This document shows positions 20,265 through 32,379 of a DNA stretch of 64,000 nt, one piece after another. Origin of the DNA: Omphiscola glabra (Eukaryota > Mollusca > Gastropoda > Lymnaeidae); the NCBI GenBank assembly GCA_964017045.1, contig OZ024802.1:26848293-26912292 (forward strand). Direction: 5' to 3'. Made by a program: the position numbers and the translations under genes. The notes beneath the pieces are model-generated. The model was not told the origin of the DNA. It worked only from the letters and a program-made list of their open reading frames with translations, and did no database searches. Within the stretch, counting starts at the first letter, position 1. Each line of letters starts with the position of its first letter.

Positions 20265-20512
20265 TTGATGTCTCAACGTCACTGGTCAGTCTCCAGTGTC
20301 TTATTGTCATTCGAGTCACTGGTCAGTCTCAAGTGTCTTCTCGTCATTCGAGTCACTGGTCAGTCTCCAGTGTCTTCTTGTCATTCGAGTCACTGGTCAG
20401 TCTCCAGTGTCTTCTTGTCATTCGAGTCACTGGTCAGTCTTAAGTGTCTTCTTGTCATTCGAGTCACTGGTCAGTCTCCAGTGTCTTCTGGTCAATACTT
20501 TACACTTTGAAT
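20265..20512. repeat. 37-bp minisatellite
   Basis: About six units of CGAGTCACTGGTCAGTCTCC plus AGTGTCTTCTTGTCATT. Frames of 72-81 residues across it are array artefacts. 19800-20264 has a C-run (20199-20210) and no gene. Confidence 0.9.
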
Positions 20513-21249
20513 GACAGGTCAGTGTCTCGTCGTTTTGCAGGAATATATTTTCATGACGTCTTTGCGGTTTGGGTGGGAGAGGGTGGGGTATATCGCCCCG
20601 AGACACGGACCTTATTCTAGAATTTTACAATTAAAAAAAATTGGTGCTTTTGTGAGAAGCAAGAAACAAGGGAATTCTTAAAATAGATTAGATTACTTTT
20701 ATCCTAATTTGAATAGCGCAACACTTTGTAAAATATAATGGCCCTAAAATAAGCCAACATTCATAATCATGCATTTATAAATATTGCGACAGATGGTTAT
20801 GAGAACCGCAAGCATGTGTCAAAGGAGCTATTAAATCAAATGTTACATGTTGAAAAACAAATTAATAGCAAGATGTTGTGGCTCTTCGTGAAGAGACAAG
20901 TAGTTGTCTTTGTTTATTTTTTAAACGAAGGGAGGGTCTTGAAATGGCATGCGAATAGACAACTGTAGACGTATCTCTTTAAAAGCTATGACATGAAAGG
21001 CGGCGAATCCGTTGTTCGTCTCTATATTCATGAAAATAATCTCAGATCGATGCATTTTTATACTGAACGGGAAATATTTTATCGGAAATACGGTTTTAAT
21101 GAGTGGGACAGCGTGTGTGTCCCACCCCCCCCCCCCCACTATTTAAAGCTATTTATCCCCATACATTTATGTTACAGCATGTGTGTTGACCTAATTTTGT
21201 TTCATTGTAGAGCTGTAGAGTCCACCACTTATCTCCTCCCCCCCAATCC

Positions 21250-21284
21250 ACGCACACACACGCACACACACACACACACACACT
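21250..21284. repeat. CA microsatellite
   Basis: (CACACG)/(CA)n run. The region 20513-21598 is otherwise featureless apart from a C-run at 21125-21138. Confidence 0.8.
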
Positions 21285-21598
21285 GTTTGTTTTGCCGTTG
21301 AGGTCACCGATTAAATCCACGATTGGAAATAAAAAGGTTGATCACGTTCAAATATTTTCTAAATTGAACTTAGGAAATTCTGCGCTCGGGTGGTGGAATT
21401 TCTTGAATTTATTTTTCTGGAGGTTTTCATTAGGTCCTAGACGCAGGACCTTTACGAGGCTTAACAGGCTTGCTATATTTTTTCACTGTGTGTTTGTGTG
21501 GATTAGAATTCGAGTATTATAATTGTTCACTTAATGAGCTGTAAGTTAATCTAATTGGTTTTTGTTTCAGTATATTTTAATTTTCATTTTTACATATA

Positions 21599-21996
21599 CC
21601 GTATTTTCCAGCGTATAAGACGACCCCTGACTTTTCATGTTAAAATATAGGGCTTGAGCCGTATACCAGCTTATAAGACGACCCCTGACTTTTCCTGTTA
21701 AAATATAGGGCTTGGGTCGTATACCAGCTTAATAAGACGACCTCTGACTTTTCGTGTTCAAATATAGGGCTTGGGCCGTATACCAGCTTAAAAAGACGAC
21801 CTCTGACTTTTCCTGTTAACATATAGGGCTTGGGCCGTATACCAGCTTAATAAGACGACCCCTGACTTTTCCTGTTAAAATATAGGGCTTGGGTCGTATG
21901 CCAGCTTATAAGACGACCCCCGGCGTATAAGACGACCCCCTACTTTTGACAAGATTTTCGTGGGTTAAAAAGTCGTCCATACGCTGGAAAATACGG
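21599..21996. mobile_element. TA-flanked MITE with internal 60-bp tandem repeats
   Basis: Left end CCGTATTTTCCAGCGTAT is the exact reverse complement of the right end ATACGCTGGAAAATACGG. Each end is bordered by TA, as for Tc1/mariner-type insertions. The interior is five to six ~60-bp units holding TATAAGACGACCCCTGAC and ATAGGGCTTGGGTCGTAT. Each unit begins with a sub-terminal word (GTATAAGACGACC), so the repeats derive from the end. No transposase; non-autonomous. Confidence 0.8.
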
Positions 21997-22159
21997 TACT
22001 TAGTAGAATAATTAAAAGGATTAATGTTGACATCACTCGCCTTTGTGTGTTTTTTTTTTCTTTGTGTGCTGGTTTTTCATTCCTGCGCTACTCATTGTTC
22101 ATCTAACGAGCCAAATCTTAGAACAGATAACATTTGCAAAACCACAGAACGGAACGTAA

Positions 22160-22690
22160 AGATGTATCTCTTATATATATTTCGCGTCTGGTATGACTCG
22201 TGGACTGCTTCCATTTCCGGCGACTGCTTCCTAAAATTCGTGTCTTCTTACTAATAACCGAATTTGGTATTGAGAGTATATGACAAACAATTCTATATTT
22301 TTGAAAGAAAATATGGTTCAATAATGAGTTCAATAGCGCGCAAAATATAATTCCCGATAACTACGCTAAATGATAAAAGCATTTTTTTTAATAACGCAAC
22401 TGCGTTTGGTGCGTAATATTTTCTTTTCGAAAAAGAAAATCATCTAATTTAAGTATGGTATAAAAAATATTCTGTTTCAAAGTGGTTGGGACATCAGAAT
22501 ATATTAATATAGTTCATGGGCGTGAAATAAAAAGTGTGCAGTGAAGTATCATGGGAGGAAGGGGTGACGAAAAATTGGGATTCTTAAATGTGAGTTACTT
22601 GGGTGCATGTTTTGTCAAGTATAACTTTATTAGAAAGGACGTTCACGTGTTGCTGTCGCCAATGTTTGGCTGTATCTAGTTGTTATTATT
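22160..22690. repeat. Dispersed repeat family A, copy 1
   Basis: Matches 60150-60660 over about 500 bp: CTGGTATGACTCGTGG, TCAATAATGAGTTCAATAGC, GCGCAAAATATAATTCCCGA, AACGCAACTGCGTTTGG, GGGCGTGAAATAAAAAGTGT and GCTGTATCTAGT. It lacks coding capacity. The copy here has GGAAGGGGTGACG where the other has a G-run. Confidence 0.7.
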
Positions 22691-23058
22691 TTTAGAGTGC
22701 GACAGTGGGGAGACCCGTGTAGTTACAACATAGGGAGAAATCTCAGGCGTGCTCTTGGTGAAGTTTATAATAACAGTCAACGCGCTCATGGAATGACACA
22801 CCGCCCACACAAGGTCCCTGCACTCGCGTAACGGAGGGTGGGCACTGTATTATCACTCGCGTAAACATGGTCACCAATGGGAACTTCAGTGATTGGTCAT
22901 GTTAAGAAGATACTATTTATCGCCTGGTCTAATGTAGGGGCACTACAAGGGCATACTCCCCGCGTGGTCAACCATTCTCCACCCCCACAAAAAAGCCAGT
23001 TGTGGTGAATGAAAATTAAAAATTAGTCCCACTATAGGCCTATAGTAATGATGAAATA

Positions 23059-23484
23059 CTACAAATAAGAATTAAGGGAACAAATAGTCTGTTTAATCAT
23101 AATGTTATGAGGGATGACGTATTTTGAGACATGCTTTGCCCGCCTTCCACGTGCATGACCTCTTTCAAGTCGGTCCCGTGTTGGGGCGGCTGGAAAAAAT
23201 ATCCCTTTGTTGATACTTTTGTTTACTATCGTCCGTTTCTGTCGAACCTGATAGAACGATCTAGAGAATGCGGGAAGCAGTAAGACTGCGTATTCCATTT
23301 CCAGAAGGATCATCTGAAACTGGGTATAAAAGGGATAAGAATAAATGACGAGGGAGAGATTTTCCTTTCCTTGATTACGAGGCATGCTGTGTGTCATTAT
23401 ACTTTGTTGTGTGTAGAGATTTTTATTTCCTCGTACAATTTTGTGCTCATTGTATTTTTTGATATACAGTACCGGTACCAGCAA
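23059..23484 (-). other. 141-residue open frame, probably not a gene
   Basis: An uninterrupted frame with a basic C-terminal half (TRDRLERGHARGRRAKHVSK). No family recognised, no splice context and no neighbouring exon. The local composition is slightly less AT-rich. It may be a chance frame or a mobile-element remnant. The region 22700-24860 holds no other gene; a weak fold-back-like arm (GAAGAAGGCTTTTCGTCGAT) is at 24352-24371. Confidence 0.15.
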
Positions 23485-24869
23485 ATCTGTAAGTTTATAA
23501 TTTTAATAATATTTCTCTTGCTGTTATTATTTACTTGAAGTTCACAAATTAAAAGTTATTAATTGTAATTAGCTCTGGCCTTGATTGTCATTTTATTTGT
23601 TATTATTTTTAAATGTTGGTATCGTCCTTTATTATGGACCGTTTCTAGAACGAGCCATAGTCTAAAATTAAGAGATTAAATTCTCAATTCATAACCGTCC
23701 GTAATAATATTTTAACAAAAATTTAATTCCCAAACTTATCATTTCCTTTTCATTAACAATCTGCACAAATTTTGATTGATACATTCAATTTTTCTTACCT
23801 TCCTTCTTCTTCTTCTTCTATATATTAAGGACCCACGATCAATTTATTGATCATTATGGCTCCTATGAATGTAGATGGGATTTGCAATGTTTCTGTGCCT
23901 GGTGTTGATGAGGGTATTTCACTGGTTACAAGAGTAACTGAGTGAGGGTATCATGCACTGGGGGTTGGAAGGCCCGAGGCAATAGACGCAAATGAGTCAA
24001 GTGTTGTCGCCTCAACTGTTCCTTTTGGAAGCATGTTCCACCACACTCTGGCCTACTATGCAAATATGATAAACTTTGATATTTTAAGATAAGTAAAACG
24101 GTTTTTAAATCATTCAAACGATCTTTTACTGTTTCTAAAATATGTTTTGGACAAAACCTAACTCGCCTCACTTTAGTAGTTCTGCGATAGGGCTGCTCAA
24201 CCCGGCTTTGCTCTGTTATAATGATACACTTAGAAGCTAACAAAAAAAAAAAGAATACACCACTCTTGCAATCCTCTCGGATTCTACATTGCAGCTATAT
24301 TGGTATTAAATGTTATATTAATTTTACATTGTTTCTACTGTTGTCTGTTTGCCGAAGAAGGCTTTTCGTCGATACGTTCATTGCTTCGTTGCGCCCCCCC
24401 CCTCGTTTTTTCCTTCAGGTTTTCCCATACTTTGTTTCGCTCGTTTCCTAAATATCGCGTGATAGCTTAGTCTTTCTCATTTAAATGGTAATGTCATGAT
24501 AGTTTTTACAATGTCTCGGATTAATTACATCGGGTCCGCTGATTCCTTAAAACAGATTTATTATTACAATCAACGTGAATGGAGTTACATTTTTTTTATC
24601 TTCACAGTGACAGTGTAATTAAAAGAAATTTGAGTCTACTCTGTTATCCAAGGCAGCGTTTGTTCAAGGCACCGACAACTCGGACAGTTGCCCTGGGCGC
24701 CATGGAAGAAAAAAATAGAAAATGCAATAAAATTATTTTCTGATCTAAAGTCTAATAAAAAAAAAAAAAGGGGGGGGGGGGGCATTGTTGGGCTAATTAT
24801 TCATACTGTCCCAATACACGTTAAGAAAAAAACGATATTATTGTTCATGTATGTTTTCAAAACAACTAC

Positions 24870-25135
24870 CTAGGTCTGTATGTTGTCATAATTAACGGGT
24901 TTGTATGTCTGCATGTTGTCATAGTTAACGGTTTTGTATGTCTGCACGTCGCCATAGATAACGGTTTTGTATGTCTGCGTGTTGTCATAGATAACGGGTT
25001 TGTATGTCTGCACGTCGCAATAGATAACGGTTTTGTATGTCTGCATGTTGTCATAGTTAACGGTTTTGTATGTCTGCACGTCGCAAAAAGATAACGGTTT
25101 TGTATGTCTGCATGTTGTCATAGTTAATGAGGTGT
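24870..25135. repeat. 33-bp minisatellite
   Basis: Eight units built on GGTTTTGTATGTCTGCATGT plus TGTCATAGTTAAC. Variants TGCACGTCGC-ATAGATAAC alternate with TGCATGTTGTCATAGTTAAC, suggesting a 66-bp higher-order unit. Confidence 0.9.
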
Positions 25136-25251
25136 ATGCCCCATGTTTGCAAGCGCAGCTCTGAACAAAAAGAGACAGAAGATTGAAAGTCAGAATATTT
25201 ACAAAAATCAGAGCGTGAACCTTTTTTTATTCTTTTTTAGGTTCGCTCTCA

Positions 25252-25645
25252 TCCGCGGCCGTGGCCTACGTACTATGATGCAGTGACATAAAAACATACA
25301 CGTGGCCTACGTACTATGGTGCAGTGACATAAAAACATACACGTGGCCTACGTACTATGGTGCAGTGACATAAAAACATACACGTGGCCTACGTACTATG
25401 GTGCAGTGACATAAAAACATACACGTGGCCTACGTACTATGGTGCAGTGACATAAAAACATACACGTGGCCTACGTACTATGGTGCAGTGACATAAAAAC
25501 ATACACGTGGCCTACGTACTATGGTGCAGTGACATAAAAACATACACTTGGCCTACGTACTATGGTGCAGTGACATAAAAACATACACGTGGCCTACGTA
25601 CTATGGTGCAGTGACATAAAAACATACATGTGGCCTACGTACTAT
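25252..25645. repeat. 41-bp minisatellite, left part (interrupted by a hAT element)
   Basis: About 9.5 near-identical units of 41 bp containing GTGGCCTACGTACTATGGTG and CAGTGACATAAAAACATACA. It is cut at CGTACTAT by the insertion 25646-27140 and resumes in the same phase afterwards. Confidence 0.95.
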
Positions 25646-27140
25646 CAGGGCCGGATTAAGCCATTTTAGTGCCCAAGGCACAAACCCACATGGGTGCCCC
25701 CTTCTGCCCGGGGCCCCTGATCTTTCACTGACCGTGACCGCTGGTATGTTCAATATTATTCAAAGAAAACAGTTGTTAACAAATATGTTTGTAGTTTGTA
25801 CTACTATCACTTATATAAAACCTACAATAAAGTATTTCTGTATTAAAATTAATAGTTAATAAATTTTGAAATAATAATCGACAAAAACACTCTATTTTTT
25901 ATTAGATGAAAAAATCAAAAAGATATTTTCAGTTACATTTTAAAGTTTTTTTCCTAGATTTACATCTAGCGAAGTTTTTGAGTATATCGTCAAAGTTAAT
26001 TTTGCGCAACACATCTGCCTCGATCATAAGCAGAGATAAGGAATCGAGCCTTTCTTGTTTCGTTGTTGATCTATTTGGATTTTTTTGTACGTTTCAACTG
26101 AGAAAAAGAGCGCTCAGTTGAACAGTTAGTAACCAGTAATTTTAAAAATATGCGCAAGGCGATTTCAACATTTGCCAAGACACACTCGATGTTGTCTCTA
26201 ACTATTACTTTGCATAATTCTCCACGATTGAACGTGTTGTTTTCCGATTTTGATGCAGGAAACTTGTGGCCAATATATGAATGAAACTGTTGTAGTTCAG
26301 TACATAAATTATTGTTCAGATCTTTAGGATAAGCATTTATTAGTTCTTCACAGCACTGAGATGTTTGTGATAGTGATACATCGACCAAACAAGAAAATCG
26401 AACTGCTACATCATTATATACTTGTCCTCGTCTACTCATTTCTGTCTCAAGTTTGTCCACATAGCGTAGAATGCAGATATACGAAATTTTTTTATGACAT
26501 TCAGAGATACCTCAGGGGCATCACCATCAATGACCACTGTCGTTCGTTTACGATTACGGGTCAAAGTTGACTTATAATCTACACTTGGTGTTATTATTTT
26601 TGCAGCTTCTTCAAATCTTTTAAATTCATTCCTAGATTTATGCAAGTGATCTGCTAGTGAAGAATACAAATCAGCACACGTTTTCAAGTTCACATGCTCA
26701 TTTTGTGTCTATTGCTATTACTAAGGGGTTCCCGTTCGAATTAATTAATTAATGTTATTATTTTAATATTATTTATTGAAAATATAAAAATGGTTTAAAT
26801 TTTTTTATAAAACTTCCCAAACATTTTAAAATTCGAATACGACCGCATTATTTATTTACAAGCCGAGTGAGTCCGCATGGTCCGCATTTTGCTCATTACC
26901 ATTTAACAAAATTTTTTGAATTTTTTATGCGCTTAATTTTTAAGCATTTAAGATTGTACCAAACTTGAATGTGAATTTTTATTATAATGTATTTATTCAT
27001 TTTCATAGCACTTGTTCAATTTTCAGTTGTTTCTGGGCTTAAATTTGTTCCAAAAAAAATTTCTTGAGAACTTGTGGTGCCCCCAAACGCTTGGTGCCCA
27101 AGGCACGTGCCTTGTTTGCCTAGAGGTTAATCCGGCCCTG
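25646..27140 (-). mobile_element. hAT-family transposon (1495 bp) inside a minisatellite
   Basis: Perfect 14-bp terminal inverted repeats CAGGGCCGGATTAA...TTAATCCGGCCCTG, flanked by the 8-bp duplication CGTACTAT (25638-25645 and 27141-27148). Sub-terminal words GTGCCCAAGGCAC are also repeated at both ends. The 8-bp duplication, CAGGG ends and transposase remnant place it in hAT. It is shorter than an autonomous element (usually 2.5-4 kb) and decayed. Confidence 0.95.
25940..26693 (-). pseudogene. hAT transposase remnant (ZMYM1/HATC type)
   Basis: The minus strand encodes a C-terminal transposase piece. LADHLHKSRNEFKRFEEAAK and DEELINAYP-like stretches lead to the dimerisation region IALRIFLKLLVTNCSTERSF, SQLKRTK. 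Frames change near 26450 (overlap of two frames) and at the A-run near 26085. After the A-run the expected ending (ERLDSLSLLMIEADVLRKI) continues in another frame. The DNA-binding and catalytic N-terminal half is missing. Non-functional. Confidence 0.85.
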
Positions 27141-27375
27141 CGTACTATGATGCAGCGACATAAACACATACACATGGCCTACGTACTATGGTGCAGTGAC
27201 ATAAAACATACACGTGGCCTACGTACTATGGTGCAGTGACATAAAAACATACACGTGGCCTACGTACTATGTTGCAGTGACATAAAAACATACACGTGGC
27301 CTACGTACTATGGTGCAGTGACATAAAAACATACACGTGGCCTACATACTATGGTGCAGTGACATGGTGCAGTGA
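27141..27375. repeat. 41-bp minisatellite, right part
   Basis: About five and a half units continuing 25252-25645, the first with variants GATGCAGCG and ACACATACACATGG. The final partial repeats of TGGTGCAGTGACAT mark the edge. 27376-28640 holds no gene; it is T-rich with a possible relic of several short frames. Confidence 0.93.
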
Positions 27376-28579
27376 CATTCAAACGTACATGATCCGTCAT
27401 CACAAAACATGACTTGAAATCTAGTTCTCCACAAACAATGAAGATGAACGACAATTTTACACGAACCTTTTTTTAATTTTTAAAAATATTTTTGTTGTTG
27501 TTATTTTTTTTTTGTCTACTGGCGTCTAACTTAAGACATAATAACGATAACCTCAACTGTTTTCGAACATATGAGCATTACATTTTTAAGCAGCGTACAT
27601 GCTAATTTGACCTAAACATTCTCCAAAATAGTGTCCGGTTATTGCTTTTTATTTTAAAATTGTTCAAATGGAGTTTATTTTCCTATTTTATTTTTATTAA
27701 AATACTTTTACTGAAACATGTTAACATGAATTTTAGAGAGATACTTTTTGTGGATACACATTTTTTAAACAGACTAAACATCCCCATGGCTTATGTAATG
27801 TTCATTTTGTTTTATACACGTGCCATAAGTTCTTTTGGGGTGATTTTTTTGTTGTTTTTTTAAACAGCCGAAATGTAAATTTTGTATATTTTTTTTGTTT
27901 TGTTTTGCAACCAAACCACATCTCTTAAGTCCAAATGTTGATTTGAAATGGCAAACCTAAAGCTGAACTTAGTGGCTAGTCTAAATACAATAAGAAACAG
28001 GCGCTTACGTGAGATGAATGAATTCATTTATTTTTATTTAATTTATGTTTTTTTGTTTTGTTTTTTTTGTGAAATACTTTTATAACAACTCATTTTTGTT
28101 TCGTCAATTTGTACACATCCTGTCTAGCCCTGATCCGGTGTCTAGCTTTATTCTAACCCTGGTTTATTTGCTTTCAATTCACTGTAGCACAGGTAACAAA
28201 AAAACTCATGTCCTAGATGTCGATATTTCGTATTTCCCAGCAGACAAACTTGGCTAATTGATGTACTAGGGTGTCCTAGGGGGTCGCTGTGACAGGTGGA
28301 AAAAAAAAGAGTACGATGATTTAGCAGGGGCGGAAGGCAGTACCAGCGGCGGATTTTGAGAAAATTCGCTAACAAAAACTTTGTTTTAAAAAATCCCAAT
28401 TAAGTGTGCTATGGTGACCGTAGTAGAAAAGTATAGAAAAAAAATGAGCTTCCCATTTTGATTCAGTTTTTTATCTATGTTCTATTGCTGTGCTAAAAGC
28501 TGGTTCATGATTACCGTGCAAATCAGATGACGCCCTTGAGACCAAGAAGTTTGAAATATTGAGGTCTCCGCATAGACCT

Positions 28580-28600
28580 GGGGGGGGGGGGGGGGGGGGG
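28580..28600. repeat. Poly-G tract (21 G)
   Basis: Uninterrupted G-run about 50 bp before the 7-bp array. Exact length is unreliable in any assembly. Confidence 0.85.
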
Positions 28601-28647
28601 CTCAAGTAATAATTGAGCTTCAGATGTGCACGATGAATTTTTGGCTC

Positions 28648-28890
28648 ATCTGACAGCTGACATCTGACATCTGACAGCTGACAGCTGACATCTGACATCT
28701 GACAGCTGACATCTGACAGCTGACATCTGACAGCTGACAGCTGACATCTGACAGCTGACATCTGACAGCTGACATCAGACAGCTGACATCTGACAGCTGA
28801 CAGCTGACATCTAACATCTGACAGCTGACATCTGACAGCTGACATCTGACATCTGACAGCTGACATCTGACATCTGACAGCTGACAGCTC
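28648..28890. repeat. 7-bp two-state minisatellite CTGACA(G/T)
   Basis: About 34 copies of CTGACAG or CTGACAT in irregular order, with only a few other changes (CAGACAG, CTAACAT). Since 7 is not a multiple of 3, all frames cycle through the same short peptide; the 131- and 65-residue minus-strand frames (QLSDVRC type) are by-products. Confidence 0.95.
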
Positions 28891-28974
28891 TTACTGAAAA
28901 GCTAAAATAATGTGAAAATAATTTTTATAATTTAACGAGTGAGATTTTAAAAAACCAAAAAACTGGAGGGTGGG

Positions 28975-29025
28975 CATAGTGATGTGGGCGGGAGGAGGGG
29001 GAGGGAGGAGGAGGGAGAGGTGTTG
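28975..29025. repeat. G/A-rich tract
   Basis: GGAGGAGGGGGAGGGAGGAGG-type purine run. 29026-29740 has CA at 29448-29464 and a G-run at 29190-29203; no gene seen. Confidence 0.6.
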
Positions 29026-29744
29026 GAGTTACTCACCAGGCCTCACGCCTTACGCTTTTTTTTTAAAGTACAAGAATAGCTTCAGGACATAATTAATGAC
29101 ATTTAATGGTAGCCCTTTAATTTACATTAAAATTATTATTTCTTGTCAATTTATGTCCCCTGTCGTGATTCAGCTATTCGCATTTATAATTAGGGGGTGG
29201 GGGGTAACTATTCTGTCTTAAGTGTTTTGATAACTGAACACGCCTATGATTCTAAACGTTTAAATTATAAATACGCCCATGGTTTGGTTTTTGTCACAAA
29301 CTCGTAACTGGAATAATGCTATCATTGTATAAGACTGTTGCGTCGTTTCGTACATTGAAAAGGTGTTGTGTAACATGCCATTCATCGTCACTGTGGCACA
29401 CCAAGTAGACGACCTTTACATCGGCCTTGCGGCAGCACGACGTGAAAACACACACACACACACAAAATAACCTCTCTAAAACGATAAACCCTTCAGTTCT
29501 GCCAATGAAAGAATTTATTTATCTTAAACTCCCTGTACCTAAGAGTTCTTGGGTCTGGAGATCTAGATCAGAGCAGTGTCCCCTTTACAGACGACCACAT
29601 CTTTCTTGTAGGTTTGGATAGAAGCAATTTTTTAAATACAAACTTAAACTTTAAAAGCAAATATATAAGAAGCAATACCGTAGTGCATTTAAAATAATCA
29701 TTTTTGTAAATGCTAGTCAATTTGCAAAGTTTGATTTCTTTGGA

Positions 29745-30062
29745 CCATAAAAATAATTGGATAATAAAATAATTGCATCATAAAAATAATTGGACCATAA
29801 AATAATTGCATCATAAAAATAAATGGACCATAAAATAATTGCATCATAAAAATAATTGGACCATAAAATAATTGGATCCTAAAATAATTGCATCATAAAA
29901 GTAATTGGGCCATAAAAATAATTGCATCATAAAAATAATTGGACCATAAAATAATTGCATCATAAAAATAATTGGACCATAAAATAATTGCATCATAAAA
30001 ATAATTGGACCGTAAAATAATTGCATCATAAAAATAATTGGACCATAAAATAATTGAATTAT
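29745..30062. repeat. ~33-bp AT-rich minisatellite
   Basis: About ten units alternating ATAATTGGACCATAAAATAA and TTGCATCATAAAAATAAT, a dimer of two related 16-17 bp halves. Open frames of 75-87 residues result from the absence of stops in the unit. Confidence 0.9.
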
Positions 30063-30884
30063 AAATATCATCGGTCGCGCTCATACCGAAAATAATAAGA
30101 AGACACTTGTATCTTCTTCGTGGATCAATCTTAGACGGAACACATAATGGACACAAGACAATTTTTGTTTCTTAAGACATCCTTATTTGAGCCTAGGACC
30201 GCTAACACAGAGAGACCTTTCATTAACAAAGTCCCCCGTGGTTCAGCCCCCATGGCTGATATAATGACCAGGTGCACTTCGAGACGTGGGAATAGTTTTG
30301 TACATGAAACGATTTGAGAGGCGGGATGTTGAAAAGCCATAATTTTGTCGTTACGTTCAATAGTTTGGGTGGGTGGTTGGGTGAGTGTGGTGGACGGGAT
30401 TCCCAGAATTTGACAGCTTCGAATACGAATATCTGAACAAACGTCTATGAACTTATCTGATTGTGGAAACATCATACCCTCCCCCCCCCCCAAAAAAAAA
30501 AACAACCTGTTAAGTCATCTATGTAGTTGTATTTTGTATAGATTCGAAAAACAAAATAAAACAAACAAAAACACATTAAATTTAGATTTCCTTTTGGTTT
30601 CGGGCGGGGGGGGGGGCGCGGTGTTACAGATTTTCCTTAACAACAAAATTATGAGTCGTGCGGCACTTTCCACGTCTCTGTCTTGCCGTCTGGACCAAAC
30701 GACTGTACTACCAAAGCCCCGAGGGACAAAAGTAATATATAGATAGAAAGATTAAAATACCGGACTGACTTTGTCAACTTCCGAGAAGGCTAACTTCCCT
30801 TCAATGCAGGTCGATCATAAATTTTGCATGGATTAATTTTTTTTTTAATTTTTTTTTTTTAAAATTTTGTCAACCGTTTGGGTT

Positions 30885-31597
30885 GTGAGTGCACCGTTCT
30901 GTTTGTGGTGTGAGTGCAATGTTCTGTTTGTGGTGTGAGTGCAATGTTCTGTTTGTGGTGTGAGTGCAATGTTCTGTTTGTGTTGTGAGTGCACCGTTCT
31001 GTTTTTGGTGTGAGTGCAATGTTCTGTTTGTGGTGTGAGTGCAGTGTTCTGTTTGTGGTGTGAGTGCAGTGTTCTGTTTGTGGTGTGAGTGCACTGTTCT
31101 GTTTGTGGTGTGAGTGCACCGTTCTGTTTGTGTTGTGAGTACAGCGTTCTGTTTGTGTTGTGAGTACACCGTTCTGTTTGTGTTGTGAGTGCAGCGTTCT
31201 GTTTGTATTGTGAGTACAGCGTTCTGTTTGTATTGTGAGTACAGCGTTCTGTTTGTGTTGTGAGTACAGCGTTCTGTTTGTGTTGTGAGTGCAGTGTTCT
31301 GTTTGTGGTGTGAGTGCAGTGTTCTGTTTGTGTTGTGAGTACAGCGTTCTGTTTGTGTTGTGAGTGCAGTGTTCTGTTTGTGGTGAAATCAATGTTCTGT
31401 TTGTGGTGTGAGTGCACCGTTCTGTTTGTATTGTGAGTACAGCGTTCTGTTTGTATTGCGAGTACAGCGTTCTGTTTGTGTTGTGAATGCAGCGTTCTGT
31501 TTGTGTTATGAGTGCGGCGTTCTGTTTGTATTGTGAGTACAGTGTTCTGTTTGTGTTATGAGTGCAGCGTTCTGTTTGTGTTGTGAGTGCAGCGTTC
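30885..31597. repeat. 25-bp minisatellite, ~29 units
   Basis: Unit GTTCTGTTTGTGTTGTGAGT plus GCAGC. Variants fall in blocks: GGTG/GCAAT at the left, GTTG/ACAGC in the middle, ATTG/ACAGC at the right. The minus strand is open in all three frames (up to 190 residues, TEHCTHTTNR type) because the unit carries no stop. Treated as non-coding. Left flank 30070-30880 has C- and A-runs (30479-30500) and no gene. Confidence 0.95.
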
Positions 31598-31804
31598 TTG
31601 AAATAAATCTTAGCAAACGCATGTTTTGAAAAAAAAATCTTTTGCTAAAAATTAGGTCTTGATAGGGGGTTGGGGGAGAGGGTTGGATATAAAAATACAC
31701 ATCTTCTAGACCAGGTTAAATCTTAAGTTGCTCATTTTAATAATAAGTATGCTAATTAATGTATACATATATTAAACAATGGTTTCGAAGAAATATACAG
31801 GTCC

Positions 31805-32175
31805 ATAAGGTCAGAAAGTGGTGGCCCTATTAATGTCCCCAAAACTAGGGCATAACGGTCAAAATGTGGTGGCCCTATTAATGACCCAAACCTGGGGCAT
31901 TAAGGTCAGAATGTGGTGGCCTTATCAATGTCCCCAAAACTAGGGCATAACGGTCAAAATGTGGTGGCCCTATTAATGTCCCCAAACATTGGGCAAAACG
32001 GTCAGAATGTGGTGGCCCTATTAATGTCCCCAAACATTGGGCATAACGGTCAGAATGTGGTGGCCCTATTAATGTCCCCAAACATTGGGCATAACGGTCA
32101 GAATGTGGTGGCCCTATTAATGTCCCCAAAACTGGGACACAACGGTCAGAAAGTCATGGCCCTATTAATGTATCC
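31805..32175. repeat. ~47-bp minisatellite
   Basis: About eight units of GTGGTGGCCCTATTAATGTC plus CCCAAACATTGGGCATAACG and a GTCAGAAT end. The first and last units are most diverged. Confidence 0.9.
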
Positions 32176-32379
32176 AACTTGAAGTCTATAGTCCACGGTC
32201 AGAGAGCACTCGTTCCTATTTATGAATGCAGGTCCCGTGAAACATTTATAAATAAACACATATGTTATTGAACTGATACATAAAGCATTACAAAATAAGG
32301 CGCTTTGAAACAACGACATAATCTAAAATGTAAATCCTTTTTACAACAATTTGAACCCTATACTTGAGTTGTATCGAGC

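Noticed and set aside
30845..31597. Minus-strand frames of 99-190 residues rich in His/Thr/Asn
   Set aside because: They run through a 25-bp minisatellite that lacks stops in every frame; all three frames are open, so there is no coding signal.
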